A stretch of DNA of 6,658 bases from Candidatus Helarchaeota archaeon (lineage in GTDB: Archaea > Asgardarchaeota > Lokiarchaeia > Helarchaeales > HEL-GB-A), in NCBI GenBank assembly GCA_013375405.1, contig JABXJU010000226.1:1-6658 (forward strand), given 5' to 3'. Made by a program: the position numbers and the translations under genes. Position 1 is the first letter of the stretch. Every line of letters starts with the position of its first letter. A model generated the notes under the pieces. The model searched no databases. It was not told the origin of the DNA and worked only from the letters and a program-made list of their open reading frames with translations. Positions 1 to 4,991 of the stretch are shown here, piece after piece.

Positions 1-1
1 T

Positions 2-1144
2 TCCGATCTATGGCATGATATAACAAGTTTCAGTACGAATCAGTGGTTGCACAACCGCCTTCAATTCGACTGCTCTACCGATACATTCCGAATTTGGCTT
101 GCAGGTGAATATAAAGGTAACTACACGTTTTTTACGGATGTCACAGACGTGGATACGATTACTATGGATACGGGGAATATACCCTCTGGTGGACACTCTG
201 TCTACTTTGATGCCATTGATTACTCCTGGGCGCCGGGTTACTACCCGAACCGGAACATGGATTCTACACCTTCCCCTTTAATTTATGCTGTATTTGAAAA
301 TGGAACTCAGCAAACAGCATGGCAACCATGGAGTGGGCAGGTGCAAGTGGATTATAACGTAAGCGGACAAAATTTGGGGGTAGGCGTACATAACGTGTCT
401 TTGGTATTCAATGATAGGGCAGGGCAATGGTACCATGACGATGTAATAGTCTTCGTGAACACGACTCGGGTGGTTGATTGGAGCATTCTAGGTGATTTAG
501 ATATTGAAATTTCCGTGGGGCGTGATAGGGATTGTACCGTTACCTTTGAGTTTCAAAATACTGGAAATACTGCATTGATAGATTTAAATTTCTCAATCTT
601 CTATTTACCAGCGAGTTGGAACGTAGATACATACAATCAAACCTATAGTTGGCTCGATCCTGGAGATAACATCACGATATCATTCCAAATTACAGTAGGC
701 CCCTCTGATAAGGAATTCCTTGAGGTAGTTGTCATAAGCTTTAATGCGACTGTGATGGAAACTGGTGAACCAGTAAATGACCTAATTTCAGTTTTAATTG
801 CTGGAATGAAACATAAAAACATTACAATTTGGATAATTCTCATTATTGGGAGTATTACGGCTGCAGCAACTACGAGTTTTGTTATTATTCGAAAACGACA
901 GGCTCCTTCAACTGAACCAAATTTAAAGATTAAATCAAAAGCTCTCGCCTCTCTCAAACACGCAATCACCTCAGATTTTCCTGGAACTTATTCAATAATC
1001 TCAATTGAGCTTATGGAAAGAATTAATAGCATTAAAGGCATAACTGATACGGAAAGAGAACTTTTAATTCAAGATGTGCTCCAGATGGACGAAAATGCTG
1101 CTAAAAAATGGATTGAGGGAGTTGAAAGATCCTTAGCAAATTAA
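2..1144 (+). CDS. C-terminal part of a membrane-anchored surface protein (LamG-like and Ig-like domains, 5' end missing)
   Basis: The frame is open from the window edge (codon 1 at position 2) with no stop and no credible start, so the gene begins outside; the first candidate start, TTG at 47, lies inside a domain. The 380 visible residues are numbered from position 2. Residues 1-80 resemble the end of a LamG/concanavalin-type jelly roll (Trp/Phe-rich strands, then FDAIDYSWAPGYY). Residues 90-155 look like an Ig-like domain and 165-265 like a second, CARDB-like beta domain. A hydrophobic helix at about 274-296 ends in RKR, a stop-transfer signal placing the C terminus inside. Residues 297-380 form a charged, mostly helical cytosolic tail. 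Ten N-glycosylation sequons (N40, N100, N119, N131, N153, N196, N212, N223, N248, N273) all precede the membrane helix, fitting an exposed archaeal glycoprotein. The likely role is adhesion or glycan binding, but no ligand or enzymatic residues are visible. The first few hundred bases look richer in G+C than the rest of the window. Confidence 0.75.
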   Translation, partial: SDLWHDITSFSTNQWLHNRLQFDCSTDTFRIWLAGEYKGNYTFFTDVTDVDTITMDTGNIPSGGHSVYFDAIDYSWAPGYYPNRNMDSTPSPLIYAVFENGTQQTAWQPWSGQVQVDYNVSGQNLGVGVHNVSLVFNDRAGQWYHDDVIVFVNTTRVVDWSILGDLDIEISVGRDRDCTVTFEFQNTGNTALIDLNFSIFYLPASWNVDTYNQTYSWLDPGDNITISFQITVGPSDKEFLEVVVISFNATVMETGEPVNDLISVLIAGMKHKNITIWIILIIGSITAAATTSFVIIRKRQAPSTEPNLKIKSKALASLKHAITSDFPGTYSIISIELMERINSIKGITDTERELLIQDVLQMDENAAKKWIEGVERSLAN

Positions 1145-1148
1145 CCAC

Positions 1149-1220
1149 TTTTTTGTAGAGGATATTAATCCTTATCATTCCAAGTAATTATAATTATTAA
1201 CAAAATAACTACTTTTTTTT
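1149..1220 (+). terminator. T-rich probable transcription termination region
   Basis: A T6 run (1149-1154) starts eight bases after the end of the surface-protein stop codon, and a T8 run (1213-1220) follows. Archaeal RNA polymerase terminates at U-rich tracts without needing a hairpin, so either run could end the upstream transcript. No strong stem precedes them. Confidence 0.4.
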
Positions 1221-1293
1221 ATTACGAAAATTTACTCAATCTAATTATAATCAACTCCCAATTTGATGGAACACCGAAAACTGCCCCAACTAA

Positions 1294-1303
1294 TTTTAAA
1301 TAG
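1294..1303 (+). promoter_or_regulatory. TATA-like box for the 1396 gene
   Basis: TTTTAAATAG matches the AT-rich archaeal TATA element and lies about 95 bases before the TTG start. Using the usual archaeal spacing of about 25 bases from box centre to start site, transcription would begin near 1322-1326. That gives a leader of about 70 nucleotides containing the palindrome at 1322-1339. No clear purine-rich BRE is seen just upstream. Confidence 0.45.
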
Positions 1304-1321
1304 TATTACTCGACATTGATA

Positions 1322-1339
1322 CTTATACTACAGTATAAG
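1322..1339. promoter_or_regulatory. Perfect palindrome, candidate operator over the predicted start site
   Basis: CTTATACT-AC-AGTATAAG is a perfect inverted repeat with 8-bp arms and a 2-bp spacer. It sits where transcription should start if the TATA-like box at 1294-1303 is used, a normal position for an archaeal repressor site. The downstream gene encodes winged-helix domains, so autoregulation is possible but unproven. As an RNA hairpin it would be weak because of its AT content and its very short loop, so a dimer-binding DNA site is more likely. Confidence 0.45.
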
Positions 1340-1354
1340 GAAAAAAGAAAAGGA

Positions 1355-1381
1355 ATGAGGGTTAGATCCCATTTTTACTAA
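1355..1381 (+). other. Possible 8-codon upstream ORF in the leader of the 1396 gene
   Basis: ATG at 1355 opens a short frame encoding MRVRSHFY and stopping at TAA 1379-1381, whose last base starts the AGAGGG ribosome-binding site of the 1396 gene. An AGG immediately before the ATG is too close to be a good ribosome site. It may be chance; its only interest is that its stop abuts the main gene's ribosome site. Confidence 0.15.
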
Positions 1382-1386
1382 GAGGG
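1381..1386 (+). promoter_or_regulatory. Shine-Dalgarno site supporting the TTG start at 1396
   Basis: AGAGGG lies nine bases before TTG 1396. No in-frame ATG follows until codon 39, which would cut into the first winged helix, so this site decides for the TTG start. Confidence 0.55.
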
Positions 1387-1395
1387 CGATAATCC

Positions 1396-3540
1396 TTGTC
1401 ATTCTATGGATATGGGAAGAAAGATCCGAAAGAAATTCAGTTAAATATCTTACACAGAACTATCCTTCGAATTGCACGTAGAGTTCAGGAAAAAAAACAC
1501 TTTTTTGATATGCTTACTCTCTTTGAAGCCTGTTGTAGAGAAATCCCGAATCCTGAGCCAGAAATATTTCAAGCTATTCGAGACCTTTATAAAATGAAAT
1601 ATATTATTGAAGGAAAAAAGCTGTTTAAAGAAGACATCCTTACTAATAAGAAACGGAATAAGATATATGAATATGTTAAAAAATATCCAGGTGTGCATGA
1701 ACGAGAAATTAGACAAGTTTTTGGATTAGGCGCTTATATGGCGTACCGCCACCTTAATTTACTTGAAGCTTTCGGATTTCTTCGTAAAAAATACTATTAT
1801 AATAAATCAACTTATTTTCCCTCTGACTTTGAAGAAGCGAAAGAAGCAGAGTGCCTATTATTACGGAATGAAACGACAAATAAAATTTATGATTATATTA
1901 AAGAGTATGAGCAACTACGAATTACAGAGATAAAGGAATTTCTTCAAATTTCTTATACAACAATTCAATCCCATCTAAACCGATTAATAGAGGGAGGCTT
2001 AGTGAAGAAGATAAAGAAAGGCCAAAAATCATATTATATATTAGCGGAAATTTCCGATCAAGAGGAATTAGTAGAAGTTAAAAGGGAATATGATTTTATC
2101 GGCGGGGAAATTCGATTTAAGGTAGCAATTCGTAACCGCACAACAATGGCAATTCATAATATTGCAGTGAATCTAAATCCATCGGACCAATTTACTACAA
2201 ATATTTCTCAGCAAAATATTGCGAATCTCCCACCGAATACAACTAGAGGAATCGATTTCATGCTGACTCCTATTACTTGTGGGCAATCGAAAGTTTTTGG
2301 CTCTGTTTCTTACGAAGATGCATTCGGAAATATTCATTCACTCCCAATCCGCTCAAAAGAAATTAGCATAAAATGCCCACTAGTAGAACCTCTAACTGCT
2401 ACACAGTTAGAAGTAAATGAATGGATTAAAAATTTAAGAAGAGCAACTGGCAAAATACAATATAATAGTATTTCAGATGCAGACGCATTTCGAATTGGAC
2501 GTGAACAAGTCGGAGCACTAGATTTAAGTGAAATAGAAGTCGATTCAGAACAAAAATGGGCACTTTATTCAGGGCAAGTAAAAATTACAGGTAATAATAT
2601 GGTTGTAAAGTTAAATGTTGAGAATCAAGCTATTATTCTTGACGTATGGGCAGATGATCTTAAACAAACTACAGGATTTATAGCCTATATCACTAATTTG
2701 ATTAATATTGCGTTAGAAATTTCATATAAAACAGTTAGAAATACTGAAGAAGTTACGAAAAAAATTACAAATTTAATAAAGGCAAGTGGTCTCCTTGATG
2801 AGATTTTTACACTCTATGAAAATTTAGGGACGAATTTTGAAATTACCACACGGATCTCCAATTTAGAACAATTATTAACTGAAACAATCGCAGATATGGC
2901 ATTTATCCGATCAATTAAAAACGTGAATACGAATCTGATAAGTGCTGAAAATCCGGATACACCTATAAATGAGAAAAACGCGATCGAATTACGCTTTAAA
3001 TCCATACAATGGTTAAAAAAGATACATGAATTAATCCAATATCATATAAAAACATACCAAGATATCTATAGTGATATTAACCAAATTTCGATTAAATTTA
3101 CAGCGGGTCTTAATCGGATAGGTGAACGAATTCTAATTCACGAAGAGAAATATGCATTAGGAATTCTTTTCTACTTAATGATTCTAGACAAGAAAAGTGG
3201 GATTACTCTTTTTGAAAGGAATCTAGGGGATCTTAGAATCAATTCAGATCTTGTGGGTGGATTCTTACATGCTCTTCAAAATTTTGGAACTGAGCTCTCC
3301 GCCTCTGAAACATCTATGAAAACACTCACCTATGAGAATTATCAGTTTCAAATCGAAACGGGTAATCTAATTCGAGCAGCTCTTATCCTCCGTGGAGCTC
3401 CAAACCAATTTATAATTACACGCTTAAAGCAATTTGTTAAACAATTTGAACAAAATTTTGAGGAAGCTATTAAATACTTTTCAGGAAATATAGATGCTTT
3501 TCGACCAGCTAGTGCATTATTTGAAGTACTTTTCAAATAA
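1396..3540 (+). CDS. Winged-helix, adaptin-appendage-like and longin-like multidomain protein (714 aa)
   Basis: No named family is recognised for the whole chain. Reading in order: residues 12-80 look like a degenerate winged helix. Residues 85-143 and 160-216 are two clearer ones, each a helix-turn-helix followed by a beta wing (for example ISYTTIQSHLNRLIEGGLVKK, then KGQKSYYIL). Residues 224-327 form a beta-sandwich. Residues 330-440 show an alpha/beta pattern: helix with EWIKNLRR, then strands WALYSGQVKIT, MVVKLNVEN, AIILDVWAD and a final helix. The sandwich plus this module match the two-part appendage of adaptins and COPI in order and size. Residues 440-585 are long amphipathic helices. 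Residues 586-714 resemble the longin/roadblock-like domain common in Asgard proteins (LMILDKKSGITLFERN, DLVGGFLHALQNFGTEL, then a helix with FVKQFEQNFEEAIKYF). There is no signal peptide or membrane helix, so it is cytosolic. The role could be transcriptional or membrane-trafficking. The winged helices are fairly secure; the appendage and longin calls are inferred by eye. Confidence 0.6.
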   Translation: MSFYGYGKKDPKEIQLNILHRTILRIARRVQEKKHFFDMLTLFEACCREIPNPEPEIFQAIRDLYKMKYIIEGKKLFKEDILTNKKRNKIYEYVKKYPGVHEREIRQVFGLGAYMAYRHLNLLEAFGFLRKKYYYNKSTYFPSDFEEAKEAECLLLRNETTNKIYDYIKEYEQLRITEIKEFLQISYTTIQSHLNRLIEGGLVKKIKKGQKSYYILAEISDQEELVEVKREYDFIGGEIRFKVAIRNRTTMAIHNIAVNLNPSDQFTTNISQQNIANLPPNTTRGIDFMLTPITCGQSKVFGSVSYEDAFGNIHSLPIRSKEISIKCPLVEPLTATQLEVNEWIKNLRRATGKIQYNSISDADAFRIGREQVGALDLSEIEVDSEQKWALYSGQVKITGNNMVVKLNVENQAIILDVWADDLKQTTGFIAYITNLINIALEISYKTVRNTEEVTKKITNLIKASGLLDEIFTLYENLGTNFEITTRISNLEQLLTETIADMAFIRSIKNVNTNLISAENPDTPINEKNAIELRFKSIQWLKKIHELIQYHIKTYQDIYSDINQISIKFTAGLNRIGERILIHEEKYALGILFYLMILDKKSGITLFERNLGDLRINSDLVGGFLHALQNFGTELSASETSMKTLTYENYQFQIETGNLIRAALILRGAPNQFIITRLKQFVKQFEQNFEEAIKYFSGNIDAFRPASALFEVLFK

Positions 3541-3546
3541 GTAACC

Positions 3547-3553
3547 TTTTTTT
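3547..3553 (+). terminator. T7 tract, probable terminator of the 1396 gene
   Basis: A run of seven T begins six bases after the stop codon, as expected for factor-independent archaeal termination. A T5 run follows at about 3566-3570. No stable stem is seen ahead of it. Confidence 0.4.
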
Positions 3554-3643
3554 ACTCTAAAAAAGTTTTTGACTTCAAATAATAAATCTTAGAACTTCTT
3601 ATTGTTTATAATTATCCTTTTATTAAAGGTTCCCCTTTGAATA

Positions 3644-3666
3644 TGTTGTAAAAAAATTTTACAACA
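3644..3666. promoter_or_regulatory. 23-bp inverted repeat upstream of the GNAT gene
   Basis: The arms TGTTGTAAAA (3644-3653) and TTTTACAACA (3657-3666) are perfect complements around AAA. The element lies 84 bases before the ATG at 3750 and just upstream of the best TATA candidate. It fits an activator or repressor site, or part of a termination zone for the upstream gene; its AT-rich core makes a weak RNA hairpin. Confidence 0.35.
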
Positions 3667-3685
3667 AAATTCAAAACCAATTCAT

Positions 3686-3694
3686 ACTATTTAT
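3686..3694 (+). promoter_or_regulatory. Possible TATA-like box for the 3750 GNAT gene
   Basis: ACTATTTAT is a loose match to the archaeal TATA element. It would place the transcription start near 3716 and leave a leader of about 35 nucleotides. The AT-rich centre of the inverted repeat (about 3650-3660) is an alternative that would start transcription near 3682. Confidence 0.25.
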
Positions 3695-3697
3695 TTC

Positions 3698-3748
3698 ATG
3701 GATCTTGAATGGGAACAATTACTAAAAAGAAAAATAGGCAGGGTATAA
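3698..3748 (+). other. Possible 16-codon leader ORF ending next to the GNAT start
   Basis: ATG 3698 opens a frame for MDLEWEQLLKRKIGRV, with TAA at 3746-3748, one base before the ATG of the GNAT gene. The stop-to-start arrangement suggests translational coupling if transcription starts upstream of 3698. No Shine-Dalgarno site precedes it, and the nearest TATA candidate (3686-3694) would start transcription inside it, so it may be chance. Confidence 0.2.
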
Positions 3749-3749
3749 A

Positions 3750-4250
3750 ATGACAAAACACGTGGATTTGGAGTTAGATATTTTAAAACTTCCATTGGTG
3801 GAGTATATTAAAGTTAGAGGGTTACAGATCAGGAATTTTAACCGGGAACAAGATACGAAAGCTTTAATAAAGCTTTTCAATACGATATGGACAGAAAGTG
3901 AAGGGCCTGCAATTACATTATCCGAGGATTTGGCAAACCAATTACCAGAGGATCATGTTTTATTAGCTGAATTTAATGGTCAAATAGTAGGATTCATTGT
4001 ATTTGATGTTATTGATGAGGAGGGAGAGAAGAAAGGTATTATTCGCTTTATTGGAGTATTGAAAGAACATAGGGGTAAAAAGATTGCGTCCGCAATGGCA
4101 TTTCGTGCAGGCGAATACCTGCTCAGGTATGGAGTCAAAAAGATTAAAAGTTTTATTCCCCAAAAGAACGAAACAGCGCTTAATTTCATTAAATTCTTCG
4201 GATTTGAGAAAAGGAAAGATGTAGAGTACTCTCCAGAATTCCCAACCTAA
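3750..4250 (+). CDS. GNAT-family N-acetyltransferase (166 aa)
   Basis: This is a single GNAT domain that would transfer an acyl group from acetyl-CoA to an amine; the substrate cannot be told. After a short N-terminal segment (1-24), the fold starts at LQIRNFNREQDTKALIKLFN. Strands AEFNGQIVGFIVFDV (73-87) lead to motif A (about 99-116), IRFIGVLKEHRGKKIASAM, whose R108-G109-K-K-I-A is a slightly altered R-x-x-G-x-G/A acetyl-CoA pyrophosphate loop, with Lys111 where the second-half Gly/Lys region varies. Motif B follows as KNETALNFIKFFGFEK (139-154), with the usual Asn and Ala-x-x-x-Y/F pattern. The length is typical of standalone GNATs. The start is ATG with AGGG (3740-3743) six bases upstream. 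It faces the other GNAT gene tail to tail; the two share only the fold, so they are not recent duplicates. Confidence 0.8.
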   Translation: MTKHVDLELDILKLPLVEYIKVRGLQIRNFNREQDTKALIKLFNTIWTESEGPAITLSEDLANQLPEDHVLLAEFNGQIVGFIVFDVIDEEGEKKGIIRFIGVLKEHRGKKIASAMAFRAGEYLLRYGVKKIKSFIPQKNETALNFIKFFGFEKRKDVEYSPEFPT

Positions 4251-4266
4251 ATAACTTTTCAGTTAT
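4251..4266. terminator. Short convergent intergenic hairpin, possible two-way termination zone
   Basis: The 19-bp gap between two convergent stop codons holds ATAAC (4251-4255) and GTTAT (4262-4266), which can pair around TTTTCA. The stem is only 5 bp and the T run only four bases, so it is at best a weak terminator. The transcripts probably overlap at their 3' ends. Confidence 0.2.
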
Positions 4267-4269
4267 AAA

Positions 4270-4869
4270 TTAGATATCCGCCTCGACCAAAAGGTCCCCC
4301 TCTTCTAACTTTTTGGAGAATTTAAACCCAAGTTTTTCGATGGTTTTCAAAATTTTGTAATTTTCTAAGAGTACTGTTGCTGTGAGATGTTTAATTCCGC
4401 GTTCCTTTGCAATTGAAATTAAATAACGTAGAAAATGGGTTCCAATTCCCTTTTGCTGCCAGTTATCATCCATTACAACCGCCATTTCCGCAGTTTCAAG
4501 GTTTTCGGTGATAATATAGTGGCCTATCCCAATAATAGTATCCTGATATTCAACCACCATTGCGAAATTTTTCTCATAATCGATATGAGTATAACGCCGA
4601 ATACGACTTATAGGTACATTTTTTCGTCCTGAAAAGAACCGAAAATAGATTGTTTCGCGACTTAAGCTATAATAGAATTCTAGAATTTTATCATCATCAT
4701 CAGGACGTATTGGACGATAGAGAACTTCGATTCCATCTTTTGTGATAAATGTTGTCCGATACTTCTGCACCCCAGGATCATCCATGGCAATAAAAAACAT
4801 GAGATCTACGACATTGTATATAACGTTTTTACAGAATCTCTCCGGAAATGACCCATCCTCTTTCGACAT
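4270..4869 (-). CDS. Pat-type GNAT acetyltransferase (199 aa)
   Basis: The protein matches the GNAT domain found at the end of bacterial Pat-type protein acetyltransferases: DGIEVLYRPIRPDDDDKI (45-62), then SLSRETIYFRFFSGRK (68-83), a pattern typical of that branch. HIDYEKNFAMVVE (95-107) and strand IGIGHYII follow. Motif A is AEMAVVMDDNWQQKGIGTHFL (127-147), with a canonical Q-x-x-G-x-G loop (Q138, G141, G143) for acetyl-CoA. E128 lies where GNATs of this type carry an acidic residue. The C-terminal part (TATVLLENYKILKTIEKLGFKF) is motif B. Residues 1-34 are an extra segment of unknown role, and a later start at M24 or M29 cannot be excluded; ATG 4869 is chosen because it follows the predicted start site closely. 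In bacteria this domain is often fused to ADP-forming acyl-CoA synthetase modules; here it stands alone, but such a gene begins 1.5 kb away. Targets may be lysines on metabolic enzymes or chromatin proteins (inference). Confidence 0.8.
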   Translation of the reverse strand: MSKEDGSFPERFCKNVIYNVVDLMFFIAMDDPGVQKYRTTFITKDGIEVLYRPIRPDDDDKILEFYYSLSRETIYFRFFSGRKNVPISRIRRYTHIDYEKNFAMVVEYQDTIIGIGHYIITENLETAEMAVVMDDNWQQKGIGTHFLRYLISIAKERGIKHLTATVLLENYKILKTIEKLGFKFSKKLEEGDLLVEADI

Positions 4870-4910
4870 ACCACTGCACTCACAAAGGGGTTATTCAAAG
4901 GTAATTAAAA

Positions 4911-4918
4911 ATTTATAT
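4911..4918 (-). promoter_or_regulatory. TATA-like box for the minus-strand GNAT gene
   Basis: Read on the minus strand this is ATATAAAT, a good archaeal TATA match. The expected start site is near 4889, giving a leader of about 20 nucleotides before ATG 4869. The leader has only a weak GTGAG-like ribosome site. The same AT-rich block could also serve the divergent synthase gene. Confidence 0.45.
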
Positions 4919-4947
4919 CTTTTGAAGTGATTTTAGAATTGATAAGT

Positions 4948-4957
4948 TTTTTTAAAA
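4948..4957 (+). promoter_or_regulatory. Possible TATA-like box for the SepCysS gene
   Basis: TTTTTTAAAA is the nearest AT-rich box before the synthase gene. It would start transcription near 4978, at the very edge of the GGGAG ribosome site. The block at 4911-4918 is an alternative that would give a longer leader containing the whole ribosome site. Confidence 0.25.
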
Positions 4958-4975
4958 GGTAATTCCTAAAAAAAA

Positions 4976-4980
4976 GGGAG
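4976..4980 (+). promoter_or_regulatory. Shine-Dalgarno site supporting the TTG start of SepCysS
   Basis: GGGAG lies 11 bases before TTG 4992. The spacing is a little long, but the protein from this TTG has the length and N-terminal layout expected for the family, and no in-frame ATG occurs before the conserved CxxC region. Confidence 0.5.
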
Positions 4981-4991
4981 TTTTTTTACGT

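Noticed and set aside
643..969. 108-codon open frame on the minus strand inside the surface-protein gene
   Set aside because: It is antisense to a well-supported protein with clear domains and a membrane helix, has no ribosome site or promoter, and its translation matches nothing recognisable.
47..1144. Starting the surface protein at TTG 47
   Set aside because: The frame is open to the window edge and the residues before this codon (WHDITSFSTNQW) continue the same LamG-like strand pattern, so the true start lies outside the window.
1450..1716. 88-codon open frame on the minus strand inside the 1396 gene
   Set aside because: The Phe/Ile-rich translation is what the reverse of a Lys/Glu-rich coding region gives; no promoter or ribosome site.
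1396..3540. Calling the winged-helix protein an ordinary transcription factor
   Set aside because: Only the first 216 residues are helix-turn-helix. The other 500 residues are beta-sandwich, alpha/beta, helical and longin-like modules, so a plain regulator label would hide most of the protein.
3750..4869. Treating the two GNAT genes as a duplicated pair
   Set aside because: They share only the general acetyl-CoA-binding fold. Their N-terminal regions, motif A details and lengths differ, and they lie tail to tail.
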